Source: Deltaproteobacteria bacterium
GTDB taxonomy: Bacteria; Myxococcota_A; Polyangia; Haliangiales; Haliangiaceae
DNA length: 41,303 nt
Assembly: GCA_019237945.1 (NCBI GenBank)
Contig: JAFAOG010000362.1
Coordinates: forward strand, 1-41,303
Reading direction: 5' to 3'
The notes beneath the pieces are model-generated. The model was given only the letters and a program-made list of their open reading frames with translations, did not search any database and was not told where the DNA came from. How positions within the stretch are numbered: the first letter of the stretch is position 1; every line of letters begins with the position of its first letter. The translations under genes and the position numbers were made by a program. This document shows, piece by piece, positions 33,416 to 41,303 of the stretch.

Positions 33416-34977
33416 GGGGCGATCCTATCCCAGCGCTGCAGCCGTCCGCGCACGCCGCCGAGATCGATGGAGACGTCGCGCGCGAGCCGGAGGCCGGCGC
33501 GTTCGGCGGCGGCGTTCGTGTGCTTCGCGGCGGGCGTGATCCAGACGAGCCGGCCGCGGGGCGCGAGCGCGCGCGCAAAGCCGGGCAAGGCGGCGACCAG
33601 CAGCGCGGCCGCATCGACGTGCACGCGGCTGCCGAGCGGAGGGTTCGTGACGATCAGATCGACCGGCGGCGGCGCGTGCGTGCGTGCATCGGCGATCGCG
33701 AGCTTCGCGTCGACCTTCGCGGCGGCGAGGTTCTCGCGCGCAGCGGCGAGCGCGGTCTCGTCGAGATCCGTGCCGAGCAGCGTGCACGGGCCGAGACGCG
33801 CACGCTCGACGAGCTCGGCCCCCGAGCCGCAGAACGGATCCCACACGCGCTCACCGGCCTGCGCGCCGGCGACGAACGCGAGCGCGGCCGCGACGGTCGG
33901 ATGCGATGCGGCCGGCACCTCGGCGACGCGCCACGCGAACCGCGGGTCGTCCGCGCGCCGCGGCACGAGCTCGAGCGCACCCTCGTCGACGAGCACGTCC
34001 CACACGGTCTGCGTCGGATCGTTGACGAGCTCCGGCGCCCGCGCCGCGACATCGCGTGCGATGTGCCAGACCAGCGCGCGGCGGTGGCCGCTCGGGAAGC
34101 CGAGGCGCCAGCGGATCGGGCCGCGCGTCATCGCGCGCAGCAGGTTGCGCACGTCGGGCGCGGTCAGCGCGTCGACGATCGCGCGCGCGACCTCGGCATC
34201 GCTCGCATCGCGGCGAGACCCGCGCAGCGGCACGCGCAGCCCGGCGGTCGCCCACAGCCGCCACTGCCACAGCGCGTCCCACCGCGCGACGCGCGTCTCG
34301 ACCCACGAGTCGGTGCTCGCGTCGACGCGCGCCGTGCGGCCGAGCTCCTCGACGAGCAGCGCGCCGAGCCCGGTCTTGCATCGCAGCCGCACGACAAACG
34401 GCAGCGCCACGGTCGCGTCGATCGTCGAGTCGGCGGTGCGGCCGGCGTCGCGCTCGATCATCAGCAGCGCGCGGTCGCGCCGGCGCGCGAGCTCGGCATC
34501 GCGGCCCGGATCGAGCGCGCGCAGCCGGGCGAGCACGTCGGGGCCGCCGAGCTTGCCGAGCGCCTCGACCAGCGTGCGCAGCTCGTCGGGCGGCGCGTCG
34601 CCGGCGGCGAGGCGGGCGAGCAGGGCGTCTCGTGCGTCGTCGCCGCCGAGCTTGCCGAGCGCACTCTCCGCCGCGCGGCGCACGCGGACGCCGGGATCCG
34701 TCACGCGCGCGAGCAGCTCGGTGCGGGCCGCGCCGTCACCCGCGCGCGCGAGCAGGCCGAGGGCCGCCACGACCCGGGCGCGGCCGCCTTCGTCGGGCAG
34801 ATCGAGGCGCGCGGCGAGCGCGGCGCGCGCGGCGTCGCCGAGCTTCGCGAGCACGGCGGCGGCCTTGTCGTGATCCGCGATCACGAGCTCGACCAGCGCG
34901 GGCGCATCGCGCTGCGCCGGCGTGAAGCTCGGCTTGCCGAGCTCCTTGGCGAGATCGAAGTCCGCGGCGCGCGCCAT
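33412..34977 (-). CDS. HEAT-repeat/THUMP-like/methyltransferase fusion (putative RNA methyltransferase)
   Basis: The 521-residue protein has an N-terminal region (40-160) of HEAT-type helical pairs (LLARVTDPGVRVRRAAESAL, LVEALGKLGGPDVLARLRAL). A middle region (about 190-340) resembles the THUMP-containing part of tRNA/rRNA guanine-N2 methyltransferases, with FVVRLRCKTGLGALLVEEL. The C-terminal Rossmann methyltransferase has PTVAAALAF, DPFCGSG (380-386), GTDLDE and TNPPLG (444-449). The NPPL motif fits N-methylation of a base. A target in RNA is likely but the exact base is unknown. The start ATG is at 34977; the stop is coupled to the membrane-protein gene. Confidence 0.8.
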   Translation of the reverse strand: MARAADFDLAKELGKPSFTPAQRDAPALVELVIADHDKAAAVLAKLGDAARAALAARLDLPDEGGRARVVAALGLLARAGDGAARTELLARVTDPGVRVRRAAESALGKLGGDDARDALLARLAAGDAPPDELRTLVEALGKLGGPDVLARLRALDPGRDAELARRRDRALLMIERDAGRTADSTIDATVALPFVVRLRCKTGLGALLVEELGRTARVDASTDSWVETRVARWDALWQWRLWATAGLRVPLRGSRRDASDAEVARAIVDALTAPDVRNLLRAMTRGPIRWRLGFPSGHRRALVWHIARDVAARAPELVNDPTQTVWDVLVDEGALELVPRRADDPRFAWRVAEVPAASHPTVAAALAFVAGAQAGERVWDPFCGSGAELVERARLGPCTLLGTDLDETALAAARENLAAAKVDAKLAIADARTHAPPPVDLIVTNPPLGSRVHVDAAALLVAALPGFARALAPRGRLVWITPAAKHTNAAAERAGLRLARDVSIDLGGVRGRLQRWDRIAP

Positions 34978-34991
34978 GCGCGCAGACTAGC

Positions 34992-35432
34992 TCACCAGCC
35001 GGTGCCGGCGACCTGGCGCGTCGCCACGTTGAGACGATTCCACACGTTGACAACGGCGACGTGCAGCACGAGCGCGGCGAGCTGGCGCTCGTCGAAGTGC
35101 TTCTTCGCGTCGTCCCACACTGTATCGGGCACTCCGTCGTCGGCGATCCGCGTGACGGCCTCGGTCAGCGCGAGCGCCGCGCGCTCCGCATCGGTGAAGA
35201 ACGGCGAGTCGCGCCATGCGGCGACCGTCAGCAGGCGCTGCGGCGTCTCGTCGGTCTTCATCTTCGTGTGGAGCTCGAGGCAGAACGCGCAGCCGTTGAT
35301 CTGACTCGCGCGCAGATGCACCAGATGGCGGAGCTTCTCGGGCAGGATGGGGTCGGCGACCTTGGCGAGCGCCTGGGCCGGCGCGAGCGCCTCGGGCAGG
35401 ATCATCGCGGGGTTACGGATACGAGCTTGCAT
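34992..35432 (-). CDS. Carboxymuconolactone decarboxylase/AhpD-like protein (ECF41-associated)
   Basis: This 146-residue helical protein of the CMD family has the redox motif INGCAFCLELHTKM (Cys48, Cys51, His55), as in AhpD-like peroxidase partners. The ATG at 35432 follows AGGAG (35444-35440 on the minus strand), which decides the start over in-frame extensions. It is divergent from an ECF41-type sigma factor, the classic neighbour of CMD, oxidoreductase or epimerase genes. A TGTCACA-N16-CGTC promoter match reads into it. Likely role: thiol-peroxide chemistry induced through that sigma factor. Confidence 0.92.
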   Translation of the reverse strand: MQARIRNPAMILPEALAPAQALAKVADPILPEKLRHLVHLRASQINGCAFCLELHTKMKTDETPQRLLTVAAWRDSPFFTDAERAALALTEAVTRIADDGVPDTVWDDAKKHFDERQLAALVLHVAVVNVWNRLNVATRQVAGTGW

Positions 35433-35444
35433 GAATCGACTCCT

Positions 35445-35471
35445 TGTCACATCGAACGTTCGTCGTTCGTC
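35445..35471 (+). promoter_or_regulatory. ECF41-type promoter reading into the sigma gene
   Basis: TGTCACA (35445-35451) and CGTC (35468-35471) are spaced by 16 bases, matching the motif I recall for ECF41 sigma factors. Transcription would start near 35478, some 15 bases before the sigma ATG at 35493. The -35 abuts the ribosome site of the opposite CMD gene. Confidence 0.72.
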
Positions 35472-35479
35472 AACCTCAT

Positions 35480-35506
35480 GACGGAGCAGCCATGACGGAT
35501 GTGACA
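35480..35506 (-). promoter_or_regulatory. ECF41-type promoter reading into the decarboxylase gene
   Basis: On the minus strand TGTCACA (35506-35500) is followed after exactly 16 bases by CGTC (35483-35480). The -35 lies in the first codons of the sigma gene. Transcription would start near 35473 and give a leader of about 40 bases to the CMD ATG. It is the mirror image of the promoter at 35445. Confidence 0.75.
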
Positions 35507-36303
35507 TCGACCTTCGAAGCGAGCCGCGCGCACCTGCGGCAGGTCGCGTACCGGATGCTCGGATCCGCGGCGGAAGCAGACGATGCGGTTCAGGAGGCGT
35601 GGCTGCGGCTCCAGCGCAGCGACACCGGCGACGTCGCGAACCTCACCGGCTGGCTGACGACGGTCGTCGCGCGCGTGTGCCTCGACATGCTGCGCCGCCG
35701 CCGCGAGGCACCGCTCGACCAGGCGCCGGCGCAGGCGATCGATCCGCGCGACGACGCGCAGCTTGCCGAGCACGTCGGGCTCGCGATGCTGGTCGTGCTC
35801 GAAGCGCTCGATCCGGCGGAGCGGATCGCGTTCGTGCTGCACGACGTGTTCGGCGTGCCGTTCGACGAGATCGCCGACATCGTCGGCAAGTCGGCCGAGG
35901 CGACCCGCCAGCTCGCGAGCCGCGCACGCCGCCGCGTCCGCGGGGTTCCGGTCGACGAGGCGCTGCTCGCGTCGCAGCGCACGACCGTCGAGCGCGTGAT
36001 CGCCGCGCTGCGCGCACGCGACGTCGAGGCGCTGGTCGCCCTGCTCGATCCGGAGGTCGTCGTGCGCGCCGGCGGTCGTACGATCCACGGTGCGCGCACC
36101 TGGGCCGAGAACGCGCGCGCGTACTCGACGGCGCATCCCGAGGCGCACGTCGGGCTCGTGCCGGCGCTGCTCGACGGCGTGCCCGGGGCGATCCTCGCGC
36201 CCGCTGGTCAGCTGCGGCGCGCGCTGCGCTTCACGTTCGATGGCGCGCGCGTCGTCGCCGTCGACATCACCGACGTCGTCTCGCAGATCGAAGTCTCCGC
36301 CTT

Positions 36304-36307
<4 letters not shown>
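35493..36307 (+). CDS. ECF sigma factor, ECF41/SigJ type with C-terminal SnoaL-like domain
   Basis: This 271-residue sigma factor has sigma region 2 at 5-75 (YRMLGSAAEADDAVQEAWLR, GWLTTVVARVCLDMLRRRRE) and region 4 at 105-155 (LDPAERIAFVLHDVFGVPFD then EIADIVGKSAEATRQLASRA). A fused SnoaL-type domain follows (165-271), which in ECF41 proteins replaces an anti-sigma factor and tunes activity. The ATG at 35493 is preceded by GGAG (35483-35486); a longer frame is open but would start inside the promoter. Neighbouring CMD gene and twin TGTCACA/CGTC promoters support ECF41 and autoregulation. The stop overlaps the convergent ffh stop by 4 bases. Confidence 0.93.
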
Positions 36308-38004
<1,697 letters not shown>

Positions 38005-38023
38005 AGACGGTCCCTATACCATG

Positions 38024-38959
38024 CTAGGGGCCAGGCTCGTAGACGACGAGATAGGCGTAATCCGCCTGGAGAGTCTGGGTGAACAGCCCTGGATTCCCGG
38101 TCCGGACCTCGGGCGGCGCGGCGGCCGCATCGGCCATCGGCTGGGTGCCCGTGCAGTCGAGGTTTGTCGACGAGTAGGCGAGCCGCAGGTGGCCCGAATC
38201 GCCGACCTGGAAATTCGCACCGAGCTGGTACTGGCCGTTGATCGAGTACGGAGCCATGAACATCTGCAGCTCGAGGTTGCGCGTGCTCGCGACCTGCGGG
38301 TTGTCGTACATGCCGCAGCGATAGCCGCCGTTGCCGCTCGCGCTGTTCTCGGCGAGCACCTCGACCGAGCGATAGTTCAACGTCGTCGTCGGCAGCGCGC
38401 TGATCGTGTACGCGGTCTCGACCCAGCCGTGGTCCGACACCAGCGGTGCGACGCCGACGTGGCCGGGCGGCACGCGCAGCTTCCCGGCGACGACGGTGAT
38501 GCCGCCGTCGAGCGTCCAGCCGGCAGGCATCGCGTCGAACGGCTCGAACAGCGCGATGTGATCGGGCGCGCTCGGCTCGGGATCGCACGCGTCGCCGACG
38601 CCGTCACCATCGCTGTTCGCCTGGCTCGTGTTCGCGGTTGCCGGGCAGTTGTCGCAGACGTTGCCGACGCCATCTCCATCCTCGTCGCTCTGGTTCGCGT
38701 TCGCGACGTCGGGGCAGTTGTCCTGCGTATCGGGCACGCCGTCGGCATCGCGGTCGCCGGGCGGGCCGTCGATCGCGCGCGCGTCGATCGCGGTGTCGAT
38801 CGCAACGGCGGCATCGGCGATCGTGCGCTCGCACGTGTGCGTCAGCGGTGCGCAGAGAAGGCCGCTCGGGCACTCGCCGCCGCTCCCACATGCTGCGCCC
38901 GACGGCGGCGCCGGGCTGTAGCAGCCGGCGAGACAGGCCGCGAGCAGCAGGGCGCGCAC
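38024..38959 (-). CDS. Lipoprotein with thrombospondin type 3 calcium-binding repeats
   Basis: This 311-residue secreted protein starts with the GTG at 38959, giving VRALLLAACLAGC with lipobox LAGC (Cys13). A Cys-rich segment (20-43) is followed by three TSP3 repeats at 69-127: DRDADGVPDTQDNCPD, DEDGDGVGNVCDNCP and NSDGDGVGDACDPEP, which bind calcium. The rest (135-311) is a beta-rich domain with FEPFDAMPAGW and LRLAYSS, perhaps a concanavalin-like or galactose-binding fold. It is probably displayed on the cell surface. Longer in-frame starts exist but cross the putative terminator at 39011. It may be co-transcribed with ffh. Confidence 0.85.
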   Translation of the reverse strand: MRALLLAACLAGCYSPAPPSGAACGSGGECPSGLLCAPLTHTCERTIADAAVAIDTAIDARAIDGPPGDRDADGVPDTQDNCPDVANANQSDEDGDGVGNVCDNCPATANTSQANSDGDGVGDACDPEPSAPDHIALFEPFDAMPAGWTLDGGITVVAGKLRVPPGHVGVAPLVSDHGWVETAYTISALPTTTLNYRSVEVLAENSASGNGGYRCGMYDNPQVASTRNLELQMFMAPYSINGQYQLGANFQVGDSGHLRLAYSSTNLDCTGTQPMADAAAAPPEVRTGNPGLFTQTLQADYAYLVVYEPGP

Positions 38960-39010
38960 ACGGCATTGTAGCCCTAGGCGCCCCGAGCATTGCGGATCGA
39001 AGAACCGGAG

Positions 39011-39065
39011 GGCACGAAAGCGCGAAAGCGCAAAACCAACACTTCGCGGTTCGCGTTTTCGTGCC
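39011..39065 (-). terminator. Long hairpin between two minus-strand genes
   Basis: GGCACGAAAGCGCGAA (39011-39026) pairs with TTCGCGTTTTCGTGCC (39050-39065) over 16 positions with one G-T pair, loop 23 bases. An inner CGCGAA/TTCGCG offers an alternative fold. It lies 11 bases beyond the stop of the gene ending at 39076, so a terminator for that gene is likely, although there is no long U tract. Similar A/C/G phrases are repeated inside (CGAAAGCG twice). Confidence 0.55.
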
Positions 39066-39075
39066 AATCCGGGGA

Positions 39076-39546
39076 CTAGCCGCGGCCGGGCTGGCGTGCG
39101 ATCGATCTCACCTCGGGGTCGGGATCCAATGCCAGGCGGTCGGCGATGTCGGTGCCGAGCGTCGGCCGGCGCACCCAGGCGGCGCGGGCGACGACGGCGC
39201 GGATCGTCGGATCCTGATCGGTCGCGAGATGATCGAGGATCACATCGTCGCCGACGAGGCGGAACGGGAACTCGAGCGCGTGGGCGATCGCGATGCGGCG
39301 CAGTGCGTCCTCGCTGAGCGCCCAGGTCGTCGCGAGGTGCGTCGCCTCGAGTGGCGGTTGCTCGCACAGCGTGTGCGCGAGCTGGCGCCCGAGCATCGAC
39401 GCCGCGTCGCACGGATCGAGGTTCTCGCGATCGATCGGGACATTCGCATCGAGCTCGGCGCTCGGCGCGGCGGCCGCGCTGGCCGTACCCGGCGATCCGG
39501 AAAGAGCGAGCACGGCGAGCAAGCGCCGCAGGGAGATCCTGTGCAT
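39076..39546 (-). CDS. Exported protein with HEAT-like repeats
   Basis: This 156-residue protein has a signal peptide (MHRISLRRLLAVLALSGSPG then TASA) and a helical body with HEAT-like units in the second half (DQDPTIRAVVARAAWV, ADRLALDPDPEVRSIARQPG). Two Cys (DPCDAAS, TLCEQPP) could be joined in the periplasm. A longer frame is open, but the ATG at 39546 begins the signal sequence. It is divergent from the lipoprotein gene at 39630. The function is unknown; HEAT units imply protein binding. Confidence 0.7.
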   Translation of the reverse strand: MHRISLRRLLAVLALSGSPGTASAAAAPSAELDANVPIDRENLDPCDAASMLGRQLAHTLCEQPPLEATHLATTWALSEDALRRIAIAHALEFPFRLVGDDVILDHLATDQDPTIRAVVARAAWVRRPTLGTDIADRLALDPDPEVRSIARQPGRG

Positions 39547-39629
39547 GGGCGCGGGCAACGTGGTCACGGTGTCCCTCGACGTCAAGACAGCTGCAGGGGC
39601 TGAAACATTCCTGGTAGCCTCCCCGACCG

Positions 39630-40820
39630 ATGAGGAGAGCCGTGTGGATCCTCGCCGCTTGTGGAGGTCACGCGGCGCCGCCCCCGCCCGCTGCGCCGGT
39701 GGCGCCATCTGCCCCGCACGCGGAGACGCGCCCCGCCGAGCCGCCGCCGCCGCCGCCCTCCGCCCCCGTGGATCCCGCGTCCGGGGCGCTGCGCTGCGCG
39801 ATGCAGCCGACGGATGACCTCGTGATCGACGGGCTCATCGATGACTGGCGCGACGTCGCGATCGCGGCGCGCGTCGGCGCGGCTCCCGACGGCCAGATCG
39901 CGCTGCGCTGCGTGTGGGACGGCAAGTACCTCGCGTTCGCCGCGAGCATCATCGACGACAAGATCGTGCGCGTCCCGTCGGGCCACGGCCACGAGGACCA
40001 CGTGTCGTTCGCGCTCGCGGCGGGCGGCAAGCCGATGCGGTTCGATGTCTATCCCGGCACCTCGATCGCAAAGCCGCGCTCGACCGGCGCGCCCGCGCAG
40101 ATCGGCGACTCGCTGCAGCCAAACGGCTTCTCGATCGAAGCGCGCGTGCCCGCGGCCGCGATCCCCGGCTTCGGCGGCTCGACGCCGCAGATCGATGTGC
40201 GCGTCGTGTTCCACGACTCGGATCGCGCGACCGGCGGCGACGATAGCGACCTCGAGATCGCGCAGCCGCTCGAGCTCTCCGATCGCAAGGACCTGCTCGA
40301 TGACTTCCTGCACACCGTGCACCTGGCGAAGTCCGACATCACGCGCGACGAGCTCGTCGACCTCGATCCGGATCGCAAGGGCAAGGAGCGGCTCGTCGCG
40401 GGCGGCACCGTGATCGGCGTGCTCACCGATCAGTTCGCGTTCGTGTCGATGCCGGCGAAGCCCTCGCGCATCGAGCTGCTGCCGATGGGGCCGCACGGCC
40501 AGCAGGTGATCGCGGCGACGGTGCGCCAGACCGGGAACGGCGGCTCGCGCGACGTGCTGATGCTGTGGACGGTGTGGAGCGGCCAGCTGTCGCCGCTCAA
40601 GAACATCGAGATCCGCAAGGAGCTCGGCGGCAACGTGCTGTCGTCGAGCTACAAGGTCGACAAGGGCAAGCTCGTGGTCGCGCCGCAACCCGCGGTCGGA
40701 TTCACGAAGGACACGTACAACGAAGAGCCTACGGACGACGCCGAGCCGATCCTGCTGCCGTGGGCCGACAAGCCCGCCATCTACGTCCTCAAGGGCGCCG
40801 AGCTGGAGAAGAAACACTGA
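39630..40820 (+). CDS. Lipoprotein with a CBM9-like domain
   Basis: This 396-residue secreted protein starts MRRAVWILAACGG with lipobox LAAC (Cys11), then a Pro/Ala-rich linker to about 50. The domain from 55 to 230 opens DDLVIDGLIDDWRDV, the signature of CBM9-like sugar-binding domains, and shows WDGKYLAFAASIIDD and NGFSIEARVPAAAIPGF as in that fold. The rest (235-396) is beta-rich and unknown. The stop TGA and the next ATG share one base (TGATG), coupling it to the gene at the window end. It likely binds a polymer at the cell surface; no ligand is known. Confidence 0.83.
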   Translation: MRRAVWILAACGGHAAPPPPAAPVAPSAPHAETRPAEPPPPPPSAPVDPASGALRCAMQPTDDLVIDGLIDDWRDVAIAARVGAAPDGQIALRCVWDGKYLAFAASIIDDKIVRVPSGHGHEDHVSFALAAGGKPMRFDVYPGTSIAKPRSTGAPAQIGDSLQPNGFSIEARVPAAAIPGFGGSTPQIDVRVVFHDSDRATGGDDSDLEIAQPLELSDRKDLLDDFLHTVHLAKSDITRDELVDLDPDRKGKERLVAGGTVIGVLTDQFAFVSMPAKPSRIELLPMGPHGQQVIAATVRQTGNGGSRDVLMLWTVWSGQLSPLKNIEIRKELGGNVLSSSYKVDKGKLVVAPQPAVGFTKDTYNEEPTDDAEPILLPWADKPAIYVLKGAELEKKH

Positions 40821-41303
40821 TGCCGAACTTTCCGCGCCGCGCCTTGCCGGCGATCACCGACCTCGCCGTTCGCCTGCTCGACAGCCGCAAGACCGGCACG
40901 CCCTCCGATGCGTTCGCGCGCGAGCTGCTGCTGCGCGTCCGCGAGGGGTTTGAGCGCCAGGGCCTCGACGGCGTGCTCGCCGCGCTGCCGGCCGAATTCG
41001 ATGACGATCGCGCGATCGAAGCCGCGCTCGCATCGCGGATCGAGGCGGCCGATCTCGACGGCGGTGGCCCGCGCAACGCGCGCCCAGGCAAGGTCGCCGA
41101 CTGCGTGCTCGCCGCGCTCGACCTCGCGCTCGCCGACGACACCGACCGTCCGCTCGAGCTCGACCGCAAGCAGCGGGACGAGTTGCTCGCCGCCGTCACC
41201 CAGGGCCTCGACGCCGAGCTCGCGCCGCCGCGGCTGCGCGATGCGATCATCAGCGACGCGCGCACCCGGGTCGCGCCGGAGCACGAGAGCGCGTTCGGCA
41301 AGA
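40820..41303 (+). CDS. Unknown cytoplasmic protein (3' end cut by window edge)
   Basis: At least 161 residues are visible from the ATG at 40820 (MPNFPRRALPAITDLAVRLL and following), with the frame open to the edge. It is helical and charged, with no signal peptide and no motif I recognise. Two similar segments (EAALASRIEAADLDG and ELLAAVTQGLDAEL) suggest internal repeats. The start overlaps the upstream lipoprotein stop by one base, so translation is probably coupled. The frame has the strong third-position GC expected of a real gene. Confidence 0.65.
   Translation, partial: MPNFPRRALPAITDLAVRLLDSRKTGTPSDAFARELLLRVREGFERQGLDGVLAALPAEFDDDRAIEAALASRIEAADLDGGGPRNARPGKVADCVLAALDLALADDTDRPLELDRKQRDELLAAVTQGLDAELAPPRLRDAIISDARTRVAPEHESAFGK

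Noticed and set aside
35444..35492. Longer N-terminus of the ECF sigma factor
   Set aside because: It would include the promoter; sigma homology begins at the ATG at 35493, which has its own ribosome site.

Overview
The window is very GC-rich, with codons ending mostly in G or C, many GTG starts and frequent 4-base ATGA/GTGA gene overlaps. It looks like chromosomal DNA of a Myxococcota (deltaproteobacterial) bacterium, perhaps of the Kofleriaceae/Haliangium type. Supporting traits are a probable MYXO-CTERM surface anchor with a golvesin-like domain, a thrombospondin type 3 repeat lipoprotein, many short lipoproteins, FHA and NtrC-type regulators, and multi-domain fusions. I saw no rRNA, tRNA or CRISPR array.

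Layout. 1-4.4 kb (minus strand): a truncated NtrC-type sigma-54 activator, a hydrolase-phosphoribosyltransferase fusion, an unknown exported protein and an MFS transporter. 4.5-9.0 kb: a peptide-type ABC import operon (permease C, lipoprotein binding protein, permease B, with no ATPase) flanked by two hemerythrin HHE proteins. 9.1-21.6 kb: the core of a potassium locus, with a KimA-type transporter, two outer-membrane BBP2-type porins on the other strand, a 27-residue microprotein, and kdpF-A-B-C-D-E joined almost entirely by 4-base overlaps. 21.6-25.1 kb: an accessory insert with a 28-bp tandem array, a complete IS3-family element (3-bp target duplication, 25-bp ends, programmed -1 frameshift site), an HNH nuclease gene ending in a RuvA-C-like tail, and a 38-bp palindromic tandem array. 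25.1-27.6 kb: a PAS/Cys-pair protein convergent with kup, the third potassium importer.

27.7-41.3 kb: a two-CxxCH lipoprotein, a small disordered protein, a DmeF-like cation exporter, a GH25 lysozyme-like lipoprotein, an FHA protein fused to a degenerate sigma-54-activator AAA+ domain, a HAD hydrolase, a membrane protein coupled to a HEAT-THUMP-like methyltransferase, a carboxymuconolactone decarboxylase divergent from an ECF41-type sigma factor, ffh with an enlarged M domain, and surface or lipoprotein genes running to the right edge.

How the genes work together. The strongest functional unit is potassium acquisition. KimA, Kup and Kdp should cover different potassium ranges, KdpD/KdpE would sense shortage, and the two porins could supply outer-membrane passage. 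The most striking non-coding signal lies between the decarboxylase and the ECF41 sigma gene. There, two matches to the ECF41 promoter motif (TGTCACA-N16-CGTC) face each other in perfect symmetry, suggesting autoregulated and mutually exclusive transcription.
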